From Hemicordylus capensis (lineage: Eukaryota > Chordata > Lepidosauria > Squamata > Cordylidae), in contig NC_069662.1 of the NCBI RefSeq assembly GCF_027244095.1, positions 9,202,501-9,266,500 on the forward strand: a stretch of 64,000 bases of DNA, in the 5' to 3' direction. Shown here piece after piece: positions 25,181 to 37,800 of the stretch. The notes beneath the pieces are model-generated. The model was not told the origin of the DNA. It was given only the letters and a program-made list of their open reading frames with translations, and did not search any database. The translations under genes and the position numbers were made by a program. The first letter of the stretch is position 1. Each line of letters begins with the position of its first letter.

Positions 25181-25328
25181 GAGAATATTGCAGCACAGCT
25201 GGTTAAATCGCCATCCCACATTTTCAAGATCAGCCTCATAGTTATATATTGCTGAGGCCAAAGAGGAGAGGAATTAATATTTTCGAGGAAAAGGGTTCTA
25301 ACTAAAGGGGGGGTGAGGGAAAAATGTT

Positions 25329-25411
25329 TGTCAGGAGTGGGATTCGAACCCACGCCTCCAGAGGAGACTGCGACCTGAACGCAGCGCCTTAGACCGCTCG
25401 GCCATCCTGAC
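25329..25411 (-). tRNA. tRNA-Leu (CAG)
   Basis: An 83-nt type II tRNA GTCAGGATGGCCGAGCGG... with loop TTCAGGT giving CAG, long variable arm and intact B box. Confidence 0.97.
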
Positions 25412-25730
25412 TTCTTAGAAACCAATTTTTGCTCTTGGCTTTAAAAAAGGGTGTTTTCCCCCTCACACACACACACACACACATATCCCACTCCTATGTT
25501 TTTACAATAACCGGAGCTGTAGCTAATCCAGACTTTAGGATGAACCAAATCGGTGTAACTACATGAAGAGAAGAAGACTTCGGCAATTTTTTTCTTCCTT
25601 TCTGCAGCCGCTATATAATCCTCAGAGAAGGCGAGAGATGCTTCTGCAACAGACGAGAAAAACAAACAGGGAACTCAATCGGCCACACAAGGGTAGCATA
25701 AACTTTAAAGAAGAGGTGGCTTCGGGCAAG

Positions 25731-25848
25731 GGCTGCTCAAACTTTGGTCCCCAGATGTTAGACTAAAACTCCCATCATCCGTGGACACGTGGACACGGAT
25801 TACGGGAGTTGTAGTCCAGCAACATATTTGGGACCACGTGTGAAGACC
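25731..25848. mobile_element. hAT-like MITE, copy 3
   Basis: Opposed 'actaaaactcccatcatccg' and 'tacgggagttgtagtccagc' arms, with 'tggtccccagatgtt' outside. Confidence 0.8.
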
Positions 25849-26237
25849 ACGTCCTGGAAGACATTTTCCAGTAGAACCCTGGAGCATAAATGAAGCAGCC
25901 ATCAAGTCTACCTAACATGTGCAGAGTTCCAGCCAGTCTTCTAAAGTGTGTGAGAGAGAAGCTGCAGCCCTTCAGAAGATTGAACATTCTCCTAAGAACA
26001 GGTGGCGATTTCAAAGGAAGAAATCCAATAGGGAACCAGGAAGGTACTTCTTTCGCCAAGGTTTGGGCATTCATTTCGCCAGTGGCGGAGTCCGGCAAAT
26101 TCTTTATCATTCTTGCAATTGGTAAACGAATAGGAAAATGACTTCCGAATGTGTCCAGAGTAAAAATGCTGAGCAGATCTTTATGTGCATTGAATACTTT
26201 TTATTTATTTTATATGTTTTATTTTAAAAAATTAAAT

Positions 26238-26309
26238 TAGCAGAGGATGGTTTCGATCCATCGACCTCTGGGTTATGGGCCCAGCACGCTTCCGCTGCGC
26301 CACTCTGCT
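26238..26309 (-). tRNA. Initiator tRNA-Met (CAT)
   Basis: 72 nt starting AGCAGAGTGGCGCAGCGG with an A1:T72 pair, loop CCCATAA giving CAT, and AUCGAAAC text in the T arm. These are initiator features that separate it from elongator Met. Confidence 0.97.
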
Positions 26310-28052
26310 ACCCGTAGGATTCACCTTTCAATACAGCCTTACAAAGTCCTCAGTTTTATGCGTGACCAGTCAAATTTCCTCCTTTTCTTCTTCAAACAGA
26401 GGTTTTGTATTCAGTAATTGCCTTTGTCCTTGTAAACATTCTTATGTAACCACCTGATGGGATGCCAAATACCATTGCATGTCAGTTAGTGGATGCTAAT
26501 GCTATTTTGCGTCAACTTCCAAACCCTGTCAAATATCAAAAGTTGATGGGAAATAGAAATATCAATATTAAAAGATCATCTGGCACATTTTTGATATTAG
26601 CATTTTATTTGGGTCCATCTGCACCTAATTTCCCTGTATTCTAAGCCTCTCCATTTGCCTTACTAGCCACATAGCAGGACTTAATTTAAGCCAAGGAGCT
26701 TAACTGTATCACCCTGAGTGCCCAGCGGTTGTTGGACTACAACTCCCATTACCCCCTGCGGTTTATTGTGACAGGGGATGATGGGAGTTGTAGTCAGACA
26801 ACAGCTGGGGAGACTCAGGTTGTCCACCCCTGTCACAGATGTTCAGGCATTCACACGAAGTGTCTAAGGTGGAGAACCCCTGCCATATCAGGTTTTGCTC
26901 CACTATCACAGAGCTTGCTTCTCCTTGCTGCCTCATGCCTGTTCACCATCATTTCCATCTACCAGTTGTCAAATTTTAAACTGTTAGCACCTCCAGGCAG
27001 GAATCCATCTTCTTGTATTCATTAGAGCCCTGTTTTGCATATCGACAAAACTAGAACAATAATTCCAGCCTCAGTTGAGTTTTTAGTCCTTGGAGCCTCT
27101 TACTTTGAAAACTGCTTTGATGCCTGTTTTCCCAGCAAAAGTGGTCTATTAATATTAATAACAATGTAATGGCATTTCCCCACATTCTTCCATCTCCATA
27201 CTTGGCTATTCCTTCACCTTGTCAACTGTTCCCACACTGACTCCTACTAGTTTAGATTGTAAACTGCTTGGGATCAGGGAGGGACCTGTCTGTGCAAGTC
27301 TATAAGACACCATGCATAATAATACCTAGTATTGTAATACTAATTAACAATAAACTTAAATATCTGTTTATTGCTCATAACTCACTGGAGCAGAGCAGTA
27401 GATAAGTCTGGTTAGTGGAAGAAGGAAGGAAGGAAGAGACAATCGCAGTTTATCTGTGGTTGGTTTCTAGGCCATTTGCGTTTAGGTCTCTTGGAGTGGC
27501 CATCCTGAGGCTACAACTACAACTTCAAATATCCTTCTGATGGTAAACTAAAAATGTCTTCCCAGGATAGGAGATCATCTCACATGGCCATCTCGCCCTG
27601 AGGCCTTGCCTCTTTAAAAAAAAGCAATTTTTCTTTACTTCTCACATCCTCTTTTTCAGACACTGGTATAGTCAATCAACGGTTGTGCCTCATTTGTTTT
27701 GCACAAGTTGCTTTGTGTGTGATGTCTGTCCTGTTAGCTTTAGCATAGATCTCGTTTGTAGTAAGCAGCTGAGATGAAAAGTCCTCTAATCTTGTGTGTG
27801 TAAGAATAAATTTGACAAATGCTCCTCAGTAGATCTTATATTTCTGCAAATATAAGCCTAATAGAACATTTATATTGAATGTGAGAAATCTCACGTAAGA
27901 AGAAAAACTGTGTTGTGAGCTGGTTGATTTTAACATTCCTTAAAAGCGTTTAAGGAAAGCACCTTAAACGCTTTCCCCAATTTGCTACATAAAGGCTTGC
28001 AGAAGAGCAGAAAGGCAGAGGAAAGAAACTGTGTGACAACAAAACTGAGAAT
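26310..28052. other. Gene-free spacer with one MITE and a LINE-like tail
   Basis: Contains the MITE at 26715-26835 and at about 27245-27320 a 'gattgtaaactgcttgggatcaggga' LINE/L2-like tail. No gene recognised. Confidence 0.5.
26715..26835. mobile_element. hAT-like MITE, copy 4
   Basis: Opposed ggactacaactcccattacc and gatgggagttgtagtcagac arms. Confidence 0.85.
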
Positions 28053-28134
28053 CGACGAAGGTGGGATTCGAACCCACGCGTGCAGAGCACAATGGATTAG
28101 CAGTCCATCGCCTTAACCACTCGGCCACCTCGTC
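28053..28134 (-). tRNA. tRNA-Ser (GCT)
   Basis: An 82-nt type II tRNA GACGAGGTGGCCGAGTGG... with loop CTGCTAA giving GCT and intact B box. Confidence 0.97.
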
Positions 28135-28470
28135 CCATCTGCTTCGGTATTCCGCCATGCTTTCTTTTAATGTGGGAAATCACTGCTGTTGTGTGATTTT
28201 TGTCTGTTTTGGTGGTGCGGCCACGTTGCTTTCAGAGAGTTGACTATACAAAGTGCTTTGAAGCAAAGGGAAGGCAAAGGAATCGGTAGCTCTGACTTGT
28301 TTGCCCAGATTTAAAAACCACGCTTTTAGTTCAAAGTACTGTACAGAATGTTCGTTTCCGACACACTCTTTCTTCTTTTATTAATTGGCTAGTGCCATTT
28401 TTAAGAAAATAATTTTAATTATGATTTGTATATTACCTATAAGCAAGGAGAGACGCTAAATTTGCCAGTG

Positions 28471-28543
28471 GGTTCCATAGTGTAGTGGTTATCACGTCTG
28501 CTTTACACGCAGAAGGTCCTGGGTTCGAGCCCCAGTGGAACCA
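28471..28543 (+). tRNA. tRNA-Val (TAC)
   Basis: 73 nt GGTTCCATAGTGTAGTGG... with loop TTTACAC giving TAC, intact B box, and a long T run from 28549 as terminator. Confidence 0.97.
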
Positions 28544-29145
28544 GCAGGTTTTTTTTTTTTTAAACCTTAAATTAAAAAAAACAAAAAACCTTACCAATCA
28601 AAAACAGGCAGGGGGAAATTGATAAATGATAAGGCTTATAAAAGACCAATCAAATCTCCTCTCCAAAATTATCCTCCTAATATCAAAAGTAGCTTTATTA
28701 CAGGTATAGGATGTGCTTTAAAGAACCTAGTTAAAGAAATGTATACACAATTTATAGGCTAGAATTTCCTAAAAACACACGAAGCGTGAAATGCAATTGG
28801 GGGGAAAGCAGAAGTGAATCTCTAAACACCGCCCCCCCACCAATTCAATCAGACGGGTCGACTATTCAGTCTTCAATTTGTGATAATCGCAGTGACTGTG
28901 GGGGGGTCTTCGACTTCAACGCTCAGGAAAGGACGAGTTATTGCAGTAAATTGGATGGAAAGACCAAAAACGAAGTTTCAAAGGAATGGATTGTGGGCTG
29001 TCTCTTAGTTGGACTCAGGGACAAATGGGCGCAGTAGTGTCTTTGTTTTAAAACTGGACTGTTTAATGCATTTTTAGCTACTGTGCCACAAATGGCATGT
29101 CTTTAAAAAATGAGCGAACCCGTGAAGCAAAAGGAAAAGTTAATG
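28544..29145. other. Spacer between tRNA genes
   Basis: Nothing recognised. Confidence 0.5.
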
Positions 29146-29219
29146 TGGCCCGTACGGGGATCGAACCCGCGACCTTGGCGTTATTAGCACCACGCTCTAA
29201 CCAACTGAGCTAACCGGCC
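29146..29219 (-). tRNA. tRNA-Ile (AAT), second copy
   Basis: Identical to the gene at 19676; anticodon AAT; intact B box. Flanks unrelated. Confidence 0.97.
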
Positions 29220-30743
29220 AGTTGGTGTGCCTGTTTTGTTGAAATCTATAAAACAACAACAATCTTAATATCGGATGATTTGCATGTTTATGGGTGTATT
29301 TGCAATGCCAGAAGGATATTGGAATTATCAATAAGCCAAAGAGGATCTTGTTGAATTTTACAACTGTCATATTTATTGTGACATAATGTCTAGCATAGCT
29401 TTTGCAGCTACGACATGCACTTAAGTGTTATCTTCAAAAGTTTATACATATAGAATAGATGGATGCAGCAAGGAGTTTACATGTTTTATGCAAAAGTCCT
29501 CAGGATTACTTCACCAAAATTGTTAAAAGCTCCTGTGTTGATCAAACAAGACCAGCTTGCTCCACAGCCTGCATTGAAACACTTTGGGCTGTGGTCTAGG
29601 AGAGTTTGGATCCTTTATTCTTTGCCCCACCTCCCAAAAGAGAGCATTACTTCCTACACACTTTTGCCCCACAAGGTACACAGTCCATAATTTTCTCCTA
29701 ACAACAGAAGGGTTTCTGTTTAAAAGTTATAGATAGCCATGTTGACCTGTTAGAGAAAACCCAGAAACTTCTGTCTAATTAATTTTATTAGGATCAGCCA
29801 AAATGACAAATGATACTGGAGAAGCTGAAAGTTTGCTGCCAGTAACTGTGTGTCATTTTGGTTGGTCTTAACAAAGATAATAGCAGTCTGTGGCTTGAGG
29901 ACTTATTTAAAAATCATCCTTAGAGAAGCTGCCCCCGTTCCACCACAGATCATTTTGGAACATTCCCTACCCAAAATAAATCTGCAGGCCTTCCTATGGT
30001 CTGATCTTTATGCTCATGTCCAGCAGGGGCAGCTTTTCCATGGGGTCAGGTGGGGCGGTAGCCTCAGGCAGCAGATTATTGGGGGGACAGCAAGGCACCA
30101 AGAAGTCCTTTTGCCCCTGCTTTAAAAAAAAAGGGAAAGGGGGAGATGTAACCACTGTGAGGGGATTTGATGGCATCTGAGGAACACAAAAGTCTTGAGC
30201 TGCCACGGATATCGAGCACCTATTCCAAGTCAGCCCACTCCTGACTATTTGCAATGACAGAACCAGAGTTGAGTACAGCTTCCTTCAGAAGATTACAAAA
30301 TAAATACATTGTTACCAGAACCGATGAATCCACTTTCTTCATTCACGCACACATGTCCATCTCTATTCAAAAGTGACCCAAATCTCTTGGGATGTAAATG
30401 AAATCTTTGGGTTTTGAGGGCAGGCATGGCAGAGTTGCAATACATACAGTTCTCCATAGCAATGGTGGAATTCCTCTTGAGTAGACTGCAGCCATATTGT
30501 CTGTAACCAAAGCTGTAGGTGAACGGAAAAGATTCATGGCCTGCATATACCTGACCTGGCTGTGTGTGAATTGTGTAGATTCCACACCCACTCAACTCTG
30601 CCTTTAAGGAGAAATCTCCTCCCTGCTACCATGTTGAGTTGTTCACAACCACTACTGGACTTTTCCTTCCTCAGAATGATTAATCTCTAGGCATTTGTCC
30701 CCATATGAAATATAACAATTTATTTTAAAATGCTAATAAGCAA
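29220..30743. other. Spacer between tRNA cluster and PFAS
   Basis: No gene recognised. At about 30025-30125 is an unnamed interspersed repeat ('aggcagcagattattggggg') that recurs at about 35635-35730. Confidence 0.5.
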
Positions 30744-30898
30744 GAGTTCTCAGTCTTCGGAGTTGTAGTCCAACATCAGAGGATGTTGGACTACAACTCC
30801 CACCACCCTTGGCCACAAGGTCTCTGTCATTGTGGCTAGTAGCCATGATGGGAGTTGTAGTCGAACATCATCTGAGGACCTAAGGCTGGAATCCCTTG
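30744..30898. mobile_element. hAT-like MITE, copy 5, with an extra arm
   Basis: Three copies of the gttgtagtc/gactacaac arm are seen: two back to back at 30760-30802 and one at 30849-30872. One insertion or rearrangement inside another is likely. Confidence 0.8.
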
Positions 30899-31510
30899 CT
30901 AAAATTTCACCCAGTTTATAGTAACTCACATTACTAGCAGTAACGGCTTTCCTTCTGTAAATAAGGAACCGATTTCTACTTGCCAGGTTTAGAAACGGGA
31001 ATAATAATATGTGTTTAGAATGGATGTCTTCTTTGGACTTCAGTCAACTAAGCATCCAACTCTGACTTTGTGTTTTTCCATCTTCAGATAGCTTCAGACA
31101 ATTTATCTTTCTTTCATTGTCTTGATGTCCTGAATATGTTCCTCTTTTCCAGGGGAAAAAAAAATGTTTACAAATTTTCCTGTGTTTTGACATGGAAATG
31201 TAGTAGAAGCTCTACCAAAAGCTGTCTTGGATCTATGCTAATTTTAAGGCTAGTTAGGGATGTGTGAAGTGTGGAAGTAAAAGGACCAAGTTAGAAGGCC
31301 GAGATGGTTATTTTTAATTAAGAATTTTGGTCAGTTCCGGAAAGTGGCTATTTTTAAATCAGGATTTTGTTTTAAATACGCTTTTACATACCCTGAGCAC
31401 TCAGGACATACACTCAAATATTAACACCACAGAACACACCATGCCCAGCTGAAATTATCTCCAAAGAGAAAGAAAAACATATACAAACACATTTCTAAAA
31501 TCAGTTTCCA

Positions 31511-31520
31511 TTTATTTATT
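31511..31520 (-). promoter_or_regulatory. Likely PFAS poly(A) signal
   Basis: TTTATTTATT on the plus strand gives overlapping AATAAA hexamers on the minus strand, about 360 nt past the PFAS stop. It is the nearest good signal. Confidence 0.6.
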
Positions 31521-31876
31521 GGCATGTTGGAAATTGCTTTGGTCCCAACCAGTTCCACAATGAGATCAGCCCAAACTCACTCCTTGATGCACAATGTCGC
31601 CCTCCTATGGTCAGTGGAAGCATTACACTTCAATTCTTCCTTGATTGATTCAAACACTTGTAAGTTCAGTAACATGTGCAGGCTGGGGAGAAACCCATGC
31701 TGCGTATAAGGCAACAGAACTGGACGTTTCAGCCCATGAACTGGGAACTGTGATGTTTCATCTGGTCAAGCCCAGCTTGCAGTTAGTGGGAAAGAGCAGC
31801 TTGTGAGTGGGTGTAGAAGGCAATGCTATAAAGGCAGAACCCATTAGGGCTGAGGAGGAGATGTGGGGAAGCAAGG

Positions 31877-34800
31877 TCAAGGTTGGCCCTCGGGATAGCG
31901 CAAACACCACTCGCAGGCGTTCTGGAACATGCGGAGCCATGGTGAGACCTTCACGGACTGGCGCCAGGTAGACGACATCCAAGGCCACTGCCAGGGCAAG
32001 ACACAACGTTCAGGGTGAGGCATCATTGCTAGGTGACGTCCGTCAGGAGAGCAGATGCCTGCAATGCCCAGTGGGGATCCATTGGGATTCAGAGGATACT
32101 CCTCGGTTGGCAAACCCTGGTCATCCACATAGCGTAGGGGAATCAGGCGGGCAGACCGCACCTGGGACAAGACTTCAACTGAACGGAACCTCATCCGACC
32201 TAGAGGGGGATGGAAAGGAATGGGATGAGATGGGGCTATAACTCAGTGGTAGAGCATCCGCTTTATTTACAGAAGATCCCCAGTTCAATCCTGGGTATTG
32301 CCAGGTAGGGCTCCGAAAGACCCCTGTCTGGGACCTTGGAGAGCCACTGCCAGTCAGTGTAGACCAGGCCTGCTCAACTTCGGCCCTCCTGTAGATGTTG
32401 GCCTACAATTCCCATAATCCCTGGCTATTGGCTGCTGTGGCTGCGAATTATGGGAATTGTAGTCCAAAAACAGCTGGGGGGCCTAAGTTGAGCAGGCCTG
32501 GTGTAGACAGTACTGAGTTAGATGGACCAATGGTCTGAGCTTGTATGAGGCAGCTTCCCATGAGAGCGTGGCTGGATGCTCCAGAAATATTTACAGTATA
32601 ACTTCTTCCCATTAGACAGCCTAGCTTACTCTCTCTGCAGTAGAAGTATGCAGCTGGAATCAAAGTAAAGGGAACCACATAATTAAGAAAACAAGGCAGA
32701 ACCCTACACCCAGTACTGAAGCTCTTTTTAGGATTACTAGTATCCAAAATCTTGATATTACATTCACCAAGGAGCCCTAACATATGAAACCTATTCTTGA
32801 AAATGTTAAATATATCCATCTCTAAGAGAATATAGGTTGGTTTTCACGACCGACAGCTGGAGCGTCCAGCCAGACTCCAAGTTCTGTGCCCGCTCCCAAG
32901 AAACAGCAGCGTGTCGGCAAAAATCTAGGTAGGAAGAGGGGGAAGTGATCATGTGGTAACATAAGAACAGCCCTGCTGGATCAGGCCCATCTAGTCCAGC
33001 ATCCTGTTTCACACAGTGCCCCACCAGATGCCTCTGAGAAACCCACAGGCAAGAGGTGAGGGCATGCCCTCTCTCTTGCTATTGCTGCCCTGCAACTGGT
33101 AGAGACATCTTGCCTTTGAGGCTGGAGGTGGCCTATAGCCACCAGACTAGCAGCCAGTGATAGACCTCCATGAATCTGTCTAAGCCCCTTTTAAAGCCAT
33201 CCAAGCTAGTGGCTATCACCACATCCCATGGCAGAGAATTCCACAGACTGATTATGCGTGCTCTGAGTAGGACAGTGGTGGCCAACCCACCTTGTGTACC
33301 CAGCACTAGGGATGTGCACAGAACATCCCTTTATGGGTCTCCAAAATGATTCGAAGAACCGGCGCTTCCGCCGGTTCAACGGCAGCGGGGGTGCCACTTT
33401 AAGAGCAGAGGAGGGTGCACTTACCCCTCCCGCCACTCTCACCCCACCGGCATCTGCCTTTTGGAAAGCCCATTGGGGCGGCAACATACCTCCCTACCGC
33501 CCCGTTGCCCCCGTCTTCCGGATATGACCAGACGTCTCCGATGCGCCACGCTATAGCAATGGCGGCCATCGGAGGAGCAGGTATGGACCTGCTCTCCTCT
33601 GCTTTAAAAGGGCTGTGTAAGCCCTAGTTTTTAAAGGGATGTGCCTATGATTCAGACACTGAATCACATTCCAAGCACATCCCTACCTAGCACTGTATTG
33701 GTGGAAGAACAGCATGTCCCGCATCATCCTACCCAAATCGCAGCTAGCACACGATCACGTCCCCCTCCTCCTACTTTGACTGCCATTTCTCAGGAGCATG
33801 AACATGGATCAGAGCCTGGCTGGACGCCACTCCTACCCAACTGATGGCCACAAGAACAAGGCTTACATTTTATTAAAGATGTTTAAGCTCTCCATCCCTC
33901 ACACAAAATACTGGCCGACATCCAGACTCACGCTTCACGTGTTCAAAAATGTTGTGCAAAAGCAAGGATATTGCGCTAGCTAGCTTTACAATGTCGGGCG
34001 TGTGTGTTCCAGACTAGCGCTGGATTAGCACAAACGTTGGTCTGCACACACAGCAAGGTGCCCAACATGTGATGTGCGCCTCCTGCTGGGGAAGCCTCTT
34101 CCTTGATCCGTATAGGCTGTGCAACACTTGCGCAACATCTGCACGAGAGTGCAACTCAGGGATTTTGTGCAGCTACACAATCTGCGTGTGGATGTGAAAA
34201 CTTCTTGTGTGAGCACAGCCTTATTCTAGATCAGGCCTGCTCAACTTAGGCCCCCCAGCTGTTTTTGAATTACAACTCCCATAATCCCCAGCCACAGTGG
34301 CCAATGGCCAATGATTATGGGAGCTGTAGGCCAACATCTGCAGGAGGGCCGAAGTTGAGCAGCCCTGTTCTAGATGTTGGTTGACATCTGCAATGTTAGA
34401 CATATCCCCAGAATTTCCCAGACTATTCAGAAATTAATATTTTACTCTGTCCCCAGTCTGTAGGCAGAAGCTGTTCTAAACTCAGTTCCTACCCCACAAG
34501 AAGCATTACCTTCTCCGTGTGCCACCCAGATACCCAGGGTGGAACCAGCCATACCACGGAGCATCAGCGCTGGACTCTCTTCAATGCCCAGGCTCACGAA
34601 ACGCGACTCAAAGCGTCCAGAATTATTGGGGCTCAACAGCACACCTGGTTCAACGGCACCATCTAAAAAACAGTGAGACCAAGATCCAATACCTGCTGTG
34701 TGTTCCAACTCCAGAGAAGCTCTCAAAGGGCAAGGGAAGTGTCTTAATGCCAGTCACTTAATGCACAGCCACTAATGCTGGATTTAGGCATAAGTTAAGT

Positions 34801-37800
34801 AAACCACGGCTTAGGGGCCTCTAAATACCAAAAAAAATGACTAAGATGCAAGTTTTACATAATGCATTTTTATTTAAAGGTATTTCTAATGCAAATAGGC
34901 TTACTGCAAGATAGCTATTCTTGTTGAAGAGTATTTGTTTTTTTGTTGCATCTTTGCCAAGTAAAAATAAAGCCTTATTTCTAGTTTCATTGTCTTTTTG
35001 GATAGAACAGTATCTTTTGTGTTGCTATGGGGCCTTTTAAGCTTGACGCAGATTAGGGCCTTTGCTTGTCAAAATCCTACCTTACTTGTGTCTCTCACTC
35101 TAGGCCCAGTCACATGTTATGTTCAACGCTCGTATGCATGTACAGTGTACACAGGTACAGACCTCTACACAGGTACAGACATTCACATGTTATGTTGAAC
35201 GCAGGTGCAGCAGTACACTTCCTACCTGCATTTGAAGAGCCTGTATTGAGGTTCACTTTTAAAGTGAACACAGGTACGGTCATTCACACAAACACATGGA
35301 CGAGTGTACAGACATCTGTACACTCATACAGCATAATGTCTGAATCGGGCTTTCCTCTTACCTACATCCTTGGGGTTTGGGCTCTCAGTCCCCACCCAGC
35401 CTAGCAGCGCCATCAACTGGCAACCGTTGCACACTCCCAGGCTGAAGGTGTCTTTGCGCTGGTGGAATGCTTGAAACTGAGCCCGTGCTCTGGGGTTAAA
35501 CATCACCGAAGCTGCCCAGCCTGGAAACAAAACATGGAAGTGAGTCATTAGAACGTACAATGGGAAGAGACCAAAAGGTTCTTCTAATCTGTCTACCACA
35601 GTGGCTTCAGCAATGATCTCCCAGATGCTTCCAGGAGGGGCGGCCCTTCTGTGAGGCAAGGTGAGATAGTCGCCTCGAGCAGCAGATTACTGGGGCGCTA
35701 GAAAGAAGCCCTTCTGCCCCCCCTTTTTAAAAAGAGAGGGGGGGGGAGGGTGCACACAAGGGCAGGTGGCATTGGGAGAGTTATAAATAGGGTGCAATGC
35801 ACCCTATAGATTCAAACAGTGTTTCTCAACCACTGGTCCGTGGACCTGTGCCGGTCTATGAACAGTTGAGTGCCGGTCCGTGCTGGTCCACAAATAATTA
35901 ATCCCCCCACCCCAAAACAATTTTGAGCCGGTGGGGAACTCTCCGGAGCTCATTTCTAGGCAGGCAGCCCTCACTGCTGGGATAACGTTCATTTCGAGGA
36001 AGCTAAATGAGTGTTATCCCAGCAGCGAGGGCTGCCTGCCTAGAAATGAGCTCTGGAGAGCTCCCAGCAGCGGCGTGCCCCACCCCCTGCCGCTTGAAAT
36101 TGTTTGGGGGTGGTGCCTGGGGGGGTGACCCCTTTACTAACTGCTGATCCGGGAAACTGCACACAAAGAATGTACCAGTCCATGACTCCAAAAACATTGA
36201 GAAACACTGAATTAGAAAAGATCATAGAATAGTATCTATCATAGTTTTAATGTTCTAACTTTGTTTTTTATCTGTGTTGTTTTCATTGTAAACTCCCCAG
36301 AGGCGTGAGTTTTGGGTACAATACACATATGGTATGTAGGTAAGTAAGGTGAGGTGAGATAAAATAAAATAAAATAAAAGCAGATAGGCCATAGCTCAGT
36401 AGCAGAACATCTGCTTTGCAGGCAGAAAGTTCAATCCCTGGCATCTCCAGACAGAGCTGAGAAAGGCCTTGCCAGAAACCTTGGAGAGATGCTGCCAGTC
36501 AGTGTAGGTCAGGGCTGCACACCTGCGGCCGTCCAGCTGTTGTTGGGCTACAACTCCCATCATCCCCAGCCACAGTGGCCAATAGGGATGATGGAGTTGT
36601 AGCCCAACATCTGCAGAAGGGCCAAAGTTGTGCAGCTGTGGGGTAGAAAAGACTGCTCTAAGATGGACCTGTGGTCTGACTCAGCATGCGGCAGCTTCCC
36701 ATGTTCATAGACCGAGAACAATCCTGTTATTTGTTCTCTCATCCTGTTTGCAGAGCTCATGGGATAAGGCAGATTTCCCCCCAGTCGAGGTGAGCTGAGA
36801 GATAAGAGACACCCATCACCACAGGAGGGGCAGGACAGAGACACTCACCTTTGGCAGAGCCCAAGACATCTGCATAGCTAAACCCTCCGACAAACACTAG
36901 GCCTCGGAAGGAGTCCAGGGTCATGTCGCCCGAGCACAGGTCTTGCATGGTGAGATCCCAGACCTGCAGCAGGTACCGAGGAGGGGGGGAGAACAAAAGG
37001 AGCTTGTTACATGGAGAGATTGGCCAAACATCTTTAGTGGGACGGAAAGATGACGCCTGCTCCTCCAAGTCCTTCTGCTGGTGGACCCAGCCCTTCCTCT
37101 CCCTGTTTACATCCTTGAACCTTTCCTGTGCTACTTGTGAGCTGTCTTCAGGAGGTCCACAACACAGTATGATATACACGGATACAGGGAAACGGGGAGC
37201 GTATCAGCACAGCAGCATGGCTAACACCTCTCCCCGTAATCAGTGTTTGCCTTTGCAGACAAACACTGAACACAGAGTGTGGCAACAGAGCACCTCAGCT
37301 AGCTGGCATGCTTTTGTTCCTCCTGTACACAGATACAGCGTACCTAGTTGAAGGATGCCTGATAAGACCTTTGGTGTCTAATGTCAGCCTAGTCCCAGAT
37401 CGGATAAGCCCTCCCATCAGTCATGATCTGCAAGAGAGACCCTGCTCTCACATGTGGAGGTCAGATTGACTTCCACAAGAAGCAGGGCCGTTTCTGTAAT
37501 GGCCCCAGTGCTTCGCAACGCCCTCCCTGAAAGGTTTGTATGGCCCTCTTCCCTGCTGTCTTTCCAAAAGCAGACCTTTCCAAAGAGTCTCTGAGATTAG
37601 CAGATCTTGCTACTGCTCGCAATGGAAGAATAGGACGTTTTCTCAGATGACATTCGATCTCCGAGAAGCCGTTGGGAGGTCTCTACCAAAACATACCTGG
37701 AACCCAGCCATGAGGAAAGCGGCCACCATTTCACGGTCTCCGTTGCTCCCTTCCTCCCGAAGGATGGCGACGCGGGGGGCAGGAATGGCTGTGGAAATGT

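Larger units (their letters stand above)
31877..37788 (-). other. PFAS: PFAS glutaminase domain (exons 24-28)
   Basis: Class I glutamine amidotransferase domain from about residue 1064 ([15 protein letters not shown]) with [17 protein letters not shown], the nucleophile loop SLGVCNGCQ (Cys1157), [10 protein letters not shown], and MPHPER (His1292, Glu1294). It releases ammonia that reaches the synthetase site through an internal channel. Confidence 0.93.

Noticed and set aside
32232-32300. tRNA-like cloverleaf with B-box-like text
   Set aside because: It is the head of a SINE with body and tail attached; the same holds at 36387, 40782 and 58018.
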